Shown here: piece after piece, positions 42,360 to 54,801 of the stretch
Layout of the letters: the number at the start of each line of letters is the position of its first letter
Position numbering within the stretch: position 1 is the stretch's first letter
Assembly: GCA_036426205.1 (NCBI GenBank)
Contig: CM071570.1
Coordinates: 73,997,763 to 74,061,762 of the forward strand
DNA from: Ascaphus truei
Taxonomy: Eukaryota; Chordata; Amphibia; Anura; Ascaphidae
Length of the DNA stretch: 64,000 nt
Reading direction: 5' to 3'
Position numbers and translations under genes: made by a program
The notes under the pieces: generated by a model
Told to the model about the DNA's origin: nothing
Seen by the model: the letters and a program-made list of their open reading frames with translations, nothing else
The model's database searches: none

Positions 42360-44189
42360 CTTCTAATACCCATATTGATTCTTGGGATGAAGGGTTCACT
42401 TTATAAAGGGGGAATAAATGGTGAAAAAAGCAAGCGAGGTGATGCTATGTGGCAATATCCCCCATTTCCACACTCATGAGGGGATCCCACAAACAGGTTG
42501 CAACTTGCTTGCTTGTGTGCATGAGTCAGAACAAAGAGCATATTCCTATTATATCATGTATGTTACTGCTGTAAAATGCGCTATGTACATGGATGACGCT
42601 ACAGTATATAAATAAAGATATACATATTGTACCAGTGCACGATAATGAATAATGTTATGTAATTTTGTTATGGTTTGTATACCCTTATAGTAATGTACAG
42701 TGGAATAAGTTGTCACATTCTAAATAAATACTATTAATAATGAGTAATGTTTTAAGTAAAAATAAATAAATATATATATATATATATATATAATTATTTT
42801 TTCCTGGCTGCTAAATATGTTTTTATTCTGCTGGGCCTTTTTTGCTCATGTTTTGAAATATGGCATTTAAAAATTGTTTATGTAGAGTCCTTCATATTTA
42901 TTGCTCCCGGTATCCAGTTGTCATTTGGGTGATGCACTAAACTACACATGATAAGTTTGCTTTTTGGTCCACCAGTTCAGAGTTTGCTCCACAATATCCC
43001 AAAGTAAAAACCATTTGGAAACCCTCTGCATGCAAACTGAATGCCAAGTCTGTTGTTGATTCAGGGGTGAGATATTCAAGCAAAGCCGAGAAAATCAATT
43101 GAAATTCCTGACCATCTCAAAGGTATGCTACAAACTAGCTGATAAGCAGAAAAGGACATTGTAAGGACACATCTGTTCATCCAGTTTTTTGCTGCTGTGA
43201 CTGTGATAAGTATCTCTTCTCGTATAAAACCACCATCACGAGTTCCTATTAGGTATTCATTGCTATGCACAAAAACAACAAAAGGCCTGGATTCCCTAAG
43301 CTCGATTAGGCTAGTTAATGTAAGTTCGTGCCACATGAATAGTAACACTATATTCACTAAAGACAGTAACATAACGGTAAGACATGTTTTCTTCCATAAA
43401 GAGCCTAGCATTACCTACAGTATAACAGATGTGTGTGATAATGAGATGCAAATAATATGCATTCTACTAAACTCCTTTAATATTAACGTAGGGACTAAAC
43501 ATTGCATTATTAAAGTTGCTTTTACTTCCACCCAGGCCCTGAAATATGGCTTTTGCAGTGATTGGATAGGTGTACCGCCAGATATTGATGTGAGGGACCC
43601 TGCAGGGATGAAAATGGATTAGCTACATACTGTTGCTGTGTATTAACCCATGTCACATATACAAGTCACATGCTCACAGGTATGATGTTTGTGATACTAT
43701 ACTTGTAAAATAAAAGAGTGGGTGGGGGGGGGGGGGGGCAGTGACACTCATTTTCTTCCATGTGATTCTACACTGGAATGTATGGTTAGAAAAGAACAAG
43801 GTATCAAATACAAAAGACAGAACTTGCACTGACCCTGTGTTAATAATTGTAACTGGTGCTAAGGTCCAGTACCTTCACCATCAGGTACAATATACATACA
43901 TAGAAACATTTAGATCAGACCAACAGTCATAAAAATAAACCCCAAAGCAGCACTACTGTATCAGGGCTTCCCTTTTAGAAGCCTGAGGAAAGGCAAGGAA
44001 TCCCTAATACACTAGTGTTGCTTTGGAGATCTGTGTGGTGACTGTACCTCTTATTTTTAAACTTCCTATTAAACTTTTGTGAAGTTATTTGCCTTGATTA
44101 TATTGATTTTTGTAAATGGACTTTTCAAAATAAATTAATTTTCTCAACTTGTTAGGTAGCAAAAAGTGGGAAAAAATCCCTAGTGGTCC
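42360..44189. other. Intergenic DNA with a small TA microsatellite
   Basis: (TA)n at about 42771-42793 and a G run at 43726-43738. 43660-43690 resembles 6470-6500 (CACATGCTCACAGGT). No gene recognised. Confidence 0.5.
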
Positions 44190-44650
44190 TTCAAGCTGCA
44201 GTTCAGTCTTTTTTTTTTTTTTTACATTTATTTTTTTACTTCAATAGTTTTATGTGTGCAATCTCTAATTAGCTAAAGAACTGTATAGCTGCAGGTCAAT
44301 TCGTTTTCCATGTATTGATAGGTCGAAATTTTTTGACATATTAAAAGCTGGGATTTGTTTATAATCTGCTTGACTGGCAGTGGAAGCTCATGAATATTCA
44401 TGAGCATTCCTGCACTGACAAGTGCTAGAGGGAGGGCAGTGCTGACAAAGGGGTGTGCCAGAGCTTGTGACAGGACATGAAGGGGCAGTGCCTTAGCAAA
44501 TGGCTGTTAAAATAGAATACAAGAAAATTGGTCTTTCAAAGTTGTTTTTTTTAAAACAGAAAATGCTAAAAGTATTTTTTCTCTTACTACAGAACTGATT
44601 TATTAAAAAAAACACACATGCAGGATATTGACTGAACTGCAGCTTTCAAG
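44190..44650. mobile_element. Terminal-inverted-repeat element with central palindrome
   Basis: Ends TTCAAGCTGCAGTTCAGTC and GACTGAACTGCAGCTTTCAA form an inverted pair of about 18 bp. Near the middle lies a perfect 20-nt palindrome, GCTCATGAATATTCATGAGC (44386-44405). Non-coding; superfamily unassigned. Confidence 0.7.
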
Positions 44651-45148
44651 TCAATGAGGAGAGAGAGGAGAGAGGAGAGACCGAGCCTAGTGTAATATCG
44701 TTGATAAAAATTTAATGATCTTGAACATAAACAATTTAAAACTCACAAACACCCGAAGTTTAAGTGCATGTTATGAGAATATTCATGCCCCAACATGAAC
44801 CAGGAAGCTGCTCCGCTTGTCCTCCTCTGCTCAAATGGTCACAAGTTACAGTCAAGCTGAATTCATCAGGGGAAGGGTTCTGGTTGTGTGTACACATACT
44901 AAATAATCCCAGAAACCAATCGGGAGAGACTAATCAAATCTCCACTGAGTATATGTTGCTTTGTTTTTAGAATTAGCATACCAAATCTCACTAGATTACA
45001 GAGAATTTAAACAATAAATAAAAATATTTTAAATGAACACACTAATCATTCTTTGCATAATTATACACAATAAGTTCAATACAATACAAACATCATTTGA
45101 TGCAAATGGAGGAAGAAAAAGCTCTATATTATTAGGCTTATATAGAGT

Positions 45149-45460
45149 CCAGCAGAGACCTATTATTTTCAGTTAATTTGATTTCATTTAACATTTAATA
45201 GCATAGAGGGGTTAGTGAAATATAGCTACCAATAAACCACATATAATATGTAAAAGAGTGGTGGTTAACACTTGAATAAAAAAAACTGTTCCAGGTACAT
45301 AAAGGCCAGCAGAGATCTATTATTTTCAGTTAATTTGATTTGATTTAATTTGATTTAATACTTAATAGCATAGAGGGGTTAATGAAATGTAGCTACCCAT
45401 AAACCACATATACTGTAGTATGTAAAAGAGTGGTGATTAACACTTGATTGAAAAACCCGT
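45149..45460. repeat. Tandem duplication, period about 156 bp
   Basis: Two head-to-tail copies starting CCAGCAGAGA(C/T)CTATTATT at 45149 and 45305. Both contain TAGCATAGAGGGGTTA and ATAAACCACATATA; the second has an extra TTTGATTTAA stretch. Confidence 0.85.
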
Positions 45461-45580
45461 ACCAAGGGAGTTAACTAGACTTTTATATTTATATATATAA
45501 ATAAATATCCCATGAGCGATCGCCAGGGGGCAAAATCCGGTCGCCCGGATTTGTCAAGCACTAATATATATATATATCTC

Positions 45581-45717
45581 GACAGGGGGTGCCCAGTGCT
45601 ACATCCATATTTTATTATTATTAGTATTAGCATTATTATTAGTACTGAAGCATTATTTCTTGCAATTATTACCATGTATGTTTTGTCATTTGGATGTAGC
45701 ACTGGACACCCCCTGTC
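45581..45717. repeat. Inverted repeat with AT-rich loop
   Basis: Arms GACAGGGGGTGCCCAGTGCT... (45581-45608) and the complement ending ACACCCCCTGTC (45691-45717), separated by about 80 bp of ATTATT-rich sequence. Likely a MITE or the inverted end of one. Confidence 0.75.
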
Positions 45718-45828
45718 GTTTGCTATATTCATGTGCCACAGCCCAGTGGCACTCTATGTGGCATTACATATAGTCAAGATTAGGTGGGTGTGGGCGTTTG
45801 AGCTTGCTTGGTTTGTGTGATATCTATA

Positions 45829-45842
45829 TTATATATATATAC

Positions 45843-45886
<44 letters not shown>

Positions 45887-45920
45887 CTATATATATATAT
45901 ATATTTTAATATATATATAC
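45829..45920. repeat. (TA)n microsatellite
   Basis: Long alternating TA runs broken by short AT-rich variants. The plus-strand frame of alternating Ile and Tyr over it is not a gene. Confidence 0.95.
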
Positions 45921-45939
45921 ACGATACCGTTGTTAATCC

Positions 45940-47135
45940 CACGAAATCAGGAGACAGCATTCAATCTTGAAGCAGGAAAAAGTGTATTGGTAACAGGGCA
46001 CAAATCTCCAATGTTTTGGTCCCAAGAAACGGGACCTTCCTCAGGGTAAGAAAGACAATACATGTACTTAAATACCCCTAAAACCAAAGTGACAATCAAC
46101 CAAATAATTCAATCAATTCTGGTGAACAGGACCTCCTACAGTTCCAAGAGAACATGAATACGTTCCACACGACCATAAACCTGGAACTCACCCATTCCCC
46201 GGACGAAGTATATTTCCTAGACACCACCATTACTATAAAGAACAACCAACTACAGACTTCTGTATACCTCAAACCAGAGACCGAGCCAGCTATATGAGGG
46301 ACAACAGCTTCCAACCGACACACACTAAGCATGCAACCATCTACAGTCAAGCCATACGATACAACCGGATATGCTCCTACACAGCAGACAGAGGCCAGTG
46401 GATTACAGCCTTGAGATCGGATTTCATAAACCGTGGCTATAACCACAGAATTGTAGACCAGCAAATCCACAAAGCCACCAGAATACCAAGAAGTGATCTC
46501 CTTGAATACAGACAGAAAGAGACAAGCGACAGGGTACCTTTGGTGGTCACATATAACCCACACCAGGAAGCCCTATGCAAGATCGCCAGGGAACTACAAC
46601 CCATTACCCAGGAAGATACAAAACTGCAACAGGTCTTCCCTGAAACACCCTTATTATCATACAGACAACCTCATAATCTCAAGAAAATGATGGTGAGGAG
46701 TAAAGTATTCAACAGTACAACTAAATGCGGGACAAGACCATGCCAGGACGCAATATGCAAAACCTGTGCAATGCTCCACACAGCGGGCACAATATAAATA
46801 CCAGACAGGAATCTGGAGTACAAAATCAGAGGAAGGTTCACATGTTCCTCCAGCAATGTCATGTACCTCATCATGTGCATGAAATGCCCAGGGGGCTACT
46901 ACTACATAGGTGAGACGGGTCAGGAGCTAAACAAGAGAATGGATCTGCATCGCCACAGCATCACACACGGAACAAGAGACAGTCCTGTCGGCGAACATTT
47001 CTCTGACGGAGGCCATATTCAAAGGTAATCTAAGAACACCGAAAGAGACTGAATACAAATTTATGCAACTGTTCGGGACACTTAGTGGTGGCCTAAACCG
47101 AGACGCAGTTTTATGAGTCACTACTGACACAAGAG
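45940..47135 (+). pseudogene. Penelope-like element: RT C-terminus and GIY-YIG endonuclease
   Basis: Penelope-like elements encode one protein with a reverse transcriptase and a GIY-YIG nuclease. From about 46113 the reading is ..NTFHTTINLELTHSPDEVYF, LDTT, QTSVYLKP (end of the RT palm). A frameshift near 46280 follows, then DNSFQPTHTKHATIYSQAIR, GYNHRIVDQQIHKATRI and LVVTYNPHQEALCKIARELQ. After one stop at 46796-46798 the same frame gives LEYKIRGRFTCSSSNVMYLI, CMKCPGGYYYIGETGQELNK and RHSITHGTRDSPVGEHFSD: the Cys-rich linker and GIY-YIG domain. 45950-46060, read in reverse (GGACCAAAACATTGG), resembles the terminal repeat of such elements. Confidence 0.75.
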
Positions 47136-47399
47136 AACTCTCTTCCCATGAGTGCTAAGGCCATGTCTATATTTTATGCGCTATATGATAGCTGTGTGTG
47201 CAGTCTCTTACACATACAAATACTCTATGTAATTCCATCCCTATATACCAATAGGGACCACATAGTATCTACACACACTTTTACACACTTTTACACACCC
47301 CCTTACATTTCCACACCTACCCACACCTTTGGTATACACTCCCACTCCACACACACCTTTTGTAAAGCACCGTATACACTGTGGGCAGTTTATACATTT

Positions 47400-47405
<6 letters not shown>

Positions 47406-47473
<68 letters not shown>
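47406..47473. repeat. (CA)n microsatellite
   Basis: Nearly pure CA repeats with one AACAC interruption. Confidence 0.97.
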
Positions 47474-47474
<1 letters not shown>

Positions 47475-48136
47475 CACTAACATTCAGGGACTATTTAACA
47501 CCTCAAGTCATAAATCACATACAGCACAGGGGAGAGGGGAAGAAGAGAGAGATAGCACAGCAAAAAGATGGAAGGCTGGAGACAGGTAAAAATAAAATTA
47601 TTTAATAGGCATTAACGCCAAGCAAAAAACAAAACTAGGACCTAATTTGTTTCTAGCGTTTATGCCTATTAATACATTTTATTTTACCTGCCTCCAAAAC
47701 ACTTTATTTTTTTTGCTGTTGCTCATTCTCTTTCCCACCACCATTTTGCATAGTTAGGTGGCAAGTTTTGATTTTATTATTATGAGTGCCGGTCTGGTGT
47801 AAATTTTTCTAGATAACAACAAGAGGGACCCGTATACGAAAAGCTTTGTCTATTCTTCTTCAGTCATTGGCATCATATGATCTCAACCAGCTATGGGTAT
47901 TATTTAAATGTCACCTGCTAACAATGAAAACAAGATCATAACATTGTAACTAGTTAAATTCTCTGAACATGGTTTTTTCTTCATGAGCTGAAAAATGTGC
48001 TTTGTTAACAAACAAAAAACAGTGTTTTTTTTATATTATAAATTAAGGGGTAATAATATGGGTTGCTAGTCATCTTTATTATAGAAGGGTCCATTTTACA
48101 TCCACAAGGGTCCATTACATGAAGGGTCCCCTACCA
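47474..48136. other. Intergenic DNA, no feature recognised
   Basis: Short inverted match around 47600-47690 (TTTAATAGGCATTAACGCCA and complement-like TGCCTATTAATACATTTTAT) may be a degraded TIR element. Confidence 0.4.
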
Positions 48137-48424
48137 CAGGGTGAGCAAACTCTGTTGCTGCATCCTCTGCCTCCACTCCCCCAGTGCTCGCGCCCCCCTC
48201 CCCCCCCACACCTTCTTGTCGGCGCCAAAAAATCAACGCAGTGGGGTCATGTCAAACGCGTCATCTGAAGCCTTCTGACCTCGGTAAGTTCCGTTGCAGA
48301 GGCTTCACGCGATCCCCCAGCATTTAATTTAAACTGGTGGGGAAGAGTGTGGGTCTCTGCAACCGCCCCTCGCCCCACCCCCCACCCCAAAAAAAAATCT
48401 CGCACCCCAGTTTGAGCACCCCTG
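48137..48424. mobile_element. hAT-type MITE, family A copy 3 (inverted)
   Basis: Starts CAGGGTGAGCAAACTC, ends CCCAGTTTGAGCACCCCTG, with CCCTACCA at 48129-48136 and 48425-48432. It is oriented opposite to 8638-8905 and 26429-26737. Confidence 0.9.
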
Positions 48425-48889
48425 CCCTACCACATAGCAATACTATCATCCGAGTGATGACAAGAACACAGCGCACGACGCAAAATAGTGAAGTATGAAC
48501 AATTTAGGTTTATATTAAAACAATTTAAGGTTCTGCGTACATCAATATGAAAAAAACAGGCAATCAATGAAAGTGGATGGGGTTACCGCACGCTTGGAAC
48601 TGGAAACGCAGATAGCAGAAAACCAGTGTACCATGTACTATTGCCTCTTTTCACGTGGGTTCCTGTTTTAGCTGCGCAATGTCCCATTTTCCTTACTTAT
48701 ATCTGATATCTGACTCCAAAAGACTGTTCGTGTTCCAAGGCTCAACAAACTATCCGGCCGCTCCTCCTCTCGCTTACCGTGCACCCAAACTGGCAACAAT
48801 CTACCGGAGACTCTCACAGCCACCACCGGTCAAGTTCTTTCAAAAAATAAGCGGTCTCACATTTTATCTGGTCGTAACTGTTATATAAC

Positions 48890-49066
48890 TGTACGCCTAT
48901 TAATATATTTATTCTTAACGTACATGTAATGTCTTGTATAAATGCATAACCTGCTCACTTAATGAACATGTCTGTCATCATCATAAACTCTGTGCCCAGG
49001 ACATATTTGAAAACGAGAGGTAACTCAATGTATTACTTCCTGGTAAAACATTTTATAATAAAACAT
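48890..49066 (+). mobile_element. LINE/SINE 3' tail, copy 2
   Basis: Shares GGACATATTTGAAAACGAGA, GGTAACTC and TTCCTGGTAAAACATTTTAT with 29370-29500. Target duplication not resolved. Confidence 0.65.
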
Positions 49067-49764
49067 GTTGGAAATTCCATGATGCTTCCATGAAACTATT
49101 GTAACTTCTGTTTGCGAAGTTTCTGATAAAGACTGACTAAGTTTCCCCTCCTGGAAAAAAAAAAGACACTGAATAATGAGTTTCCCCGCTTCTTTTAATT
49201 TCTGTTACGATACATACAGTAGGAGAAAACTAGTACTTAGCAAGAATAAAAAAAACAATATGTATCAATATTTAGCTTCAGTCTACCAAAATGCCCAATT
49301 TTTTTAAAGCTTGAGTATTTGATAACAGTGTGCTTTTTTTCCATGATGCAAAACAACCAAGATGTTGGATGACACAAAATCATAATTATATAACTCTCTT
49401 GCATTAAAAAAAATGGTAGGTAACTAAAGTCCATTCTTTTTAAGGAAAAAAAACCCCAAAGAACTTGCAATCGACAGAGTTTACACCAAGAATGTGTTGC
49501 TATTTATTACTGAAGAGACGGTGTGATTCCACATTGAAGGATTTGTTTTTCAAAAAACCTTCAGGGAATCCAACTTCTAAATGAAATTTCTGTGCAGAAA
49601 AACAAAAGAGGAGAAAACTTGAAACGATTACTTATATATTTGCATTGTCTCCCTTAAACGCGAATTCTGTTCCTCGTCACTGCCCAGTGAGATTGATAAA
49701 ATGTGGTGGCTTTGCCAACTGCAAAGAGCTGCCCAAAACGTGTGCAAGACTTAAATTAAACATC

Positions 49765-49896
49765 TACTAGCTGATTACCCGGGTTGCCCGGGCGTGGAAA
49801 GGGCAGGGGGCATGGAGTGGAAGGGGAAGGGGGGGGGGCAAAGGGCAGGGAGGGGGGGGGCCAAAGGGCAGGGGGGGGGGACCAATCCACCCCACA

Positions 49897-49946
<50 letters not shown>

Positions 49947-50575
49947 CACACACACCACACAACCCCCCCCCCACCCCACACACACCACAAGCCCCCCCCC
50001 CCACACACAACCCCCACACACACCACAATCCCCCCACCACACACACCACTCAATCCCCTCCACCCCCCCCCCACCACAACTCAATCCCTCCACACCCCCC
50101 ACACACTCAAATCACTCCCCCCCCCCCCCCCCCACCACCAACACACACACACACTTAGTCCACAATTTCACCTGGGGGGGCGACATGCTCCGATCCCCCA
50201 ACCCCCAATGCTGCGGAAAACGGGAAGCAGACAGGAAGAGAAGGAGGGGGCTGTCTGTGTGCAGGAGAAGCCCCGCCCCCTCTGCAAGACACAGACACAT
50301 AGAAGCAGCAGCACGGAGCTTCTGGCCCCGCCCCTCTGCAAGACACAGACATAGAAGCAGCAGCACGGGAGCGCCCCCAGGTTTCCCTGCAAGCTGCTCG
50401 CGCCCCCCTACATAATCGGGCGCCCCCCCTACCGGTGTGTGTGTGGTGTTTGCCCGTTACTCCGCCTCAGGCCAATGAGAGGGGGTGCGGGGGCGGGCGG
50501 CCCAAGGACCAATGAGATATCCCCTAGGGACCACGGACATCCAGACAGGCCTACAGTGCTTTCACTAATATAGTA
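49765..50575. mobile_element. Unclassified element with CA/G-rich core and 46-bp duplication
   Basis: Starts CTACTAGCTGATTACCCGGG (compare TATACTAGCTGTGCCC at 40253) and ends near CACTAATATAGTATAAAG. The interior holds G-rich runs, (CA)n at about 49900-49943, C-rich runs, and two copies of a CTCTGCAAGACACAGACA...AGAAGCAGCAGCACGG unit near 50280-50370. No coding frame is credible. Confidence 0.45.
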
Positions 50576-50689
50576 TAAAGTAATTGAGTTCTTTGTTCTG
50601 CAATGTTTCTCCCCAGTCTGTGTGGTTTAACCTGAGCTAAAGCCACTTCAAACAAAGCATTATAGAAAAAACAAAAAGCGATAAACACC

Positions 50690-50990
50690 TATTTGTATTG
50701 TATTGTATGTCTTTATTTATATAGCGCCAAAAGTGTACTCAGCGCTTCACAAATAATACAGTACAGGCAATTAGAAAGAAATTAGTTGACATACTTACAG
50801 GACATACTTGAAAACGAGAGGTAACTCTCAATGTATTTCTTCCTGGTAAAATATTTTATAAATAAATAATAAAATAAAATGATACAATAAGTGCAGCAAA
50901 ATCAGACAATAGGAAAGGAAATTCCTGCCACGAAGAGCTTACAATCTAAGAGGTATGATGGGAGACTTACAGAGACAGGAGGTTAGGGAA
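50690..50990. repeat. L2/CR1-like 3' end with inserted LINE/SINE tail
   Basis: TTATTTATATAGCGCCAAAA and CACGAAGAGCTTACAATCTA are L2/CR1-type 3' motifs. Between them the tail seen at 29370 (ACTTGAAAACGAGAGGTAAC) is inserted. Confidence 0.6.
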
Positions 50991-50999
50991 TAAGTGCTG

Positions 51000-52600
51000 T
51001 GTATGGCAGTGCTTGGCCACAATGGGTGGTAGGAGTGGCCGAGTGTGGGACAGTAACCATGAGTGCAGGCTGTTGGGATGCTTAACTATTTCAAGACAGA
51101 CTATTAAGAGAAAGGACTCAGGGACTCAGATACATTTTTATTTTGGTGATATTACAATTCTCAACTTTTTACGTTGGCTACAGCTATTCTTGCCCTGCAT
51201 TTTTAGTGCACAGCTTAAGAGCATGGCAGACACATCTACAGTACCATTACTTTGCTTTTCAGTGGTTTTTCATCCACAGCTTCAAGTTATTTCCCCACTT
51301 GTGAAAGACAGACAACTAGTACAGATTGTATATAGAATAACATTCCCACATTTGCTTTCCTAAACATGACACAGGTGTTCTGATGAATATCCCTGACCAT
51401 CTCTGGAATGCTTAACTGAGGCCCTCAAGCTCACACTTACAGTACAGGCAGAAATAGTAAGTGGTGGTTGGGATGGTGTCATGCTAAAGCCAGTCAATTA
51501 GGTTTTGAATGGCAGATATCAACCTATCAGTCTATTTCCTAATGTTTCATCATGCAAATGTGGAAATTCATGCAAGATGCCAAATATACATGTTATGCCT
51601 GCACCACGCCCATGGTGTCTTCTGCATGATGTCTTCCAGAACAGTAGCATGTGCTGCTGTCTGTCTGTCTCTCTCTGCCTGCACAATGTAAAGTAGTCAT
51701 CCCGCAGCAGACTTGACAGTTACAATTATAAGCTTGAAATGCAGGCCTTTAAAGGGCATTGAAAATGCAGACTCTGTTCAAAATGTAAATTGTGAAGTAT
51801 TATTGCAGCTGTCCATAGAAAGTGCTTAATGTAAGCATATGTTACATACAATCTGGGGTCTTTACATGTACTGTACATTAGTGGCAAAGTAAGTTCCACT
51901 AATGTAAATGTATTTACAATGAAGCATCCGTTAAAAAAAGGTATGCTCCCCTCCAAAATGGCCTAACCATGAGATCAAGGTGAATCCCTTTAAATCCTTA
52001 CCTGCTAAAGAGCTAGCAATAACGAAACCAAAGGATTTTTAGAACCTCTAGTAGTGAAAGGGTCAAATCGGGTTACTAATCCTATTATTTGCTTGCTGGG
52101 GGTTTCTAGATACTACCTGGGAAGGCCCGTAGGAAGCACATCGGGTGAAGTTGCAGCATCCTATTGGCACGCATAACATGGAAGATTTAAACGTCATTTT
52201 GTTTCCCCTGGAGGGGATACGACCGTCCCCGGAGCTGAAATGGAGACCCCCTGCTGCCTATCCATGTAAAACAAATAAATACAAGCAGGCAGAACTGCTA
52301 ATTTAAATGAAACAGAAAGCCTCATCGGTACTGGATATTGGCTCTGCGCAAGGCCTCCGTAATATGCTTGAATGCGCTGCGTTTTTCTAAGGTGACTGGG
52401 GAAGTGTCTGGAAATATTTGCGGACTGGATCCCTCGTAGTTTAAGGTTAAGCCCAGCCATTGCCCCTACCCGTCTGATGAATTCACAGGATCACCCTGTA
52501 AATCCATCTGCCTGTGGCTCATGTAGTAAGAATTTTATGGGTTAACCCTAGCAATGTATAGTGAAACCTTTATAGGGTGTAGATTGTGTGTGATGTATTT
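51000..52600. other. Intergenic DNA, no feature recognised
   Basis: Short frames without recognisable domains. 51440-51700 may hold old repeat sequence. Confidence 0.45.
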
Positions 52601-53306
52601 AAATGTTAAATGCATTTCTTTGTTCCCTGAACATGCCCGGCCGGTAATTCACTTACCCAGCCTGCACACCTAGGAATCTGGGTCTGGCTGGTTTCACGAT
52701 GGGGTTGAGAACAAAGGAGAATGGGTATGGGAAGTCCTCCTATCTGGGAGGCAATGGCCTGAAGAGCAGTGCCATTGTCTGCCCAGACAGAGATGCACCT
52801 ATCTCATCAGGAGAACAAATTCCCCGCCATCCTTGCTTCGGCCTGCCCATCACACTCCCAGCCTGGAATGGCCAACCGAGGTGAGCCCTCGCGCTCTTAT
52901 TGGCCCAACTCAAAGCACCCGCGCTGGGCTTGGTCGCTGCCCCATTCTCCATGATTTCCTATGGAGACCGGGAACCTAGAAAAGCAGCGGCTGATCTGAG
53001 TTCTAGAAATCTCTTCTGGGTTGGCATGCAGATTGCTTTGCTAGAGACACCCACAATCAAGGCTGCTTGCTATGCTGAGTGGAACACTTTAGGTTGCTCT
53101 GCTGCAACTTGCATCCAACGCGGTCTGGAGACCTACAGCAGGGGAAGTTGGACTAGGATTCCCCCAGTTTTGCTCTGAGGGTCTTGAGTATATGCTCTGT
53201 TGTGACTTTATGTTGCATCTGTTGGCTCTGGACGAAATAAACACATGTTTATTTGATCTCTATCTGGTGCTTTATCCCAAGAAAGAGTCCGGGTGTCCCG
53301 TTACAC
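52600..53306 (+). mobile_element. LTR-like block ending CGTTACA
   Basis: Carries AATAAA at about 53238 and ends GTGTCCCGTTACA, as a plus-strand LTR would. The start and TSD were not found. The short ORFs inside are not conserved genes as far as I can tell. Confidence 0.35.
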
Positions 53307-54019
53307 AAGCTACTTAGGTATACTTGAATGTCTGTTACCGATTCCAGTACATGACTGATTCTCATGTTGTTTCTCCTTGCCGTTATCTTGGTGTTCTTGT
53401 TTGTCATGTATTTCCCGGATCTGGGATTTCCTCTCGTCTAGGTCCTTGGAGAGCATAGGCTGTCTTGAGATTAGTGTACAGATCATCGATGTCCTGCTTA
53501 GTGCTGTTTCTGAGACTAGGATTTTCCACCATTTCGAATTCTGTTGTAGCATGTGGAACACCTCCATTTAGATCATCCTGAGTGGGACTCTGGCGTCTCT
53601 TAAAAAACTCTCGTGAGAGTTCCTCTTGGTTAGACTCCTCTGAGGTTCCAATTCAATCTAAAATGCTTTTTGTAAAGAGAGGGAAACTTTTATGGATCTT
53701 TTACACAATGACAATGCCACCGCCAGGGGGGAGAGCCGGGACAAGTGGGCCTAGTGGCTACCGGGGGTCCGGCCGGGCGGCGCAGGAAGTTGAGCGGCTC
53801 AGAGGTCGGGCCCAAGTTCTGCGGCCGGCTTCCGGGCCTGTGGTTGCTGCTGGGCCTCCCTTACTCCCACGCCAGGCCTCTCTCATATGCCCATGCGGGC
53901 CGAAAGCTGTGCCTAGTTTTCGGCCTGCACTGGCATGAGAGAGAGGCCCGGCATAGGAGAATGAGTAAGGGAGGCCCGCAACTTGGGAGAGCTGGGGCCT
54001 GGTGGCAACCAGAGGCCAA

Positions 54020-54640
54020 GCAACCTGAGAAGAGGAGGGGGGGCGTGAGAGGAGGAGGGGGGCGTGAGAGGAGGAGAGGAGGAAGGGGGGGGGGGAGAGG
54101 AGGAGGGGGGGCATGAGAGGAGGAGAGGGGGGGGCGTGAGAGGAGGAGGGGGGGGCGTGAGAGGAGGAGGGGGGCGTGAGCGGAAGGAGGAGGCGTGAGA
54201 GGAGGAAGGGGGGCGTGAGAGGAGGAGGGGGGTCGTGAGAGGAGGAAGGGGGGCGTGAGAGAGAATGGGGGGAGGAGGGAGGAGGGGGGGGCGTGAGAGG
54301 AGGAGGGGGGTGTGAGAGGAGGGGGGGCGTGAGAGAGGAGGGGGGCGTGAGAGGAGGAGGGGGGGCATGTTGCAGGAGGGGGGGCGTTAGAGGAAATGGG
54401 GGGGTGTGAGAGGAGGAGGGTGGGGATGTGAGAGAGGGGGGGGGGTGAGGAGGAGGGGGGGCATGAGAGGAGGAGGGGGGTGAGAGGAGATGGGGGGGGT
54501 GAGAGGATGAGGGGGGTATAGGAGCTGGGGGGGGCATGAGAGAGGGAGGGGGGGGCGGAGAGGATGAGGTGGGGCGTGAGAGGGGGGTGGGGAGGGGGAG
54601 GGGGCGTGAGAGGAGGACGGGGGGGCGAGAGTCACAGAAA
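54020..54640. repeat. Polypurine G-rich tandem array
   Basis: About 620 bp of GAGAGGAGGAGGGGGGGCGT-like units, nearly free of C and T apart from the recurring GCGTGAG. The proline/serine-rich minus-strand frames over it (up to 259 codons) are artefacts of composition. Potential triplex or G-quadruplex former. Confidence 0.92.
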
Positions 54641-54801
54641 CCTTTGAATATCAGTATTGCTTGACTGAGGAAGAGAGGAAAACTCTCGAAACTTGTCTAT
54701 ACATCAATTGTTAGTCCAAATAAAAAAGGTATCAACCTAATACTGAAGAATCAGTTTATTCTGCACTATCGCAACTGGACTACACGGCTATTTCCGTTTT
54801 A

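Noticed and set aside
45798..46049. Plus-strand frame of alternating Ile and Tyr
   Set aside because: A TA microsatellite read in frame.
49756..50354. Overlapping frames of 97-186 codons on both strands rich in His/Thr or Val/Cys
   Set aside because: Translations of CA/GT and C/G runs; no protein signal.
53298..53700. Minus-strand 85-codon frame resembling an N-terminal region of a retroelement ORF
   Set aside because: Similarity was an impression only, with no diagnostic motif; not called.
53758..54635. Long minus-strand open frames (up to 259 codons), Pro/Ser-rich
   Set aside because: They run over a low-complexity G-rich tandem array; any frame is open because the repeat lacks stops. 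No domain or splice evidence.
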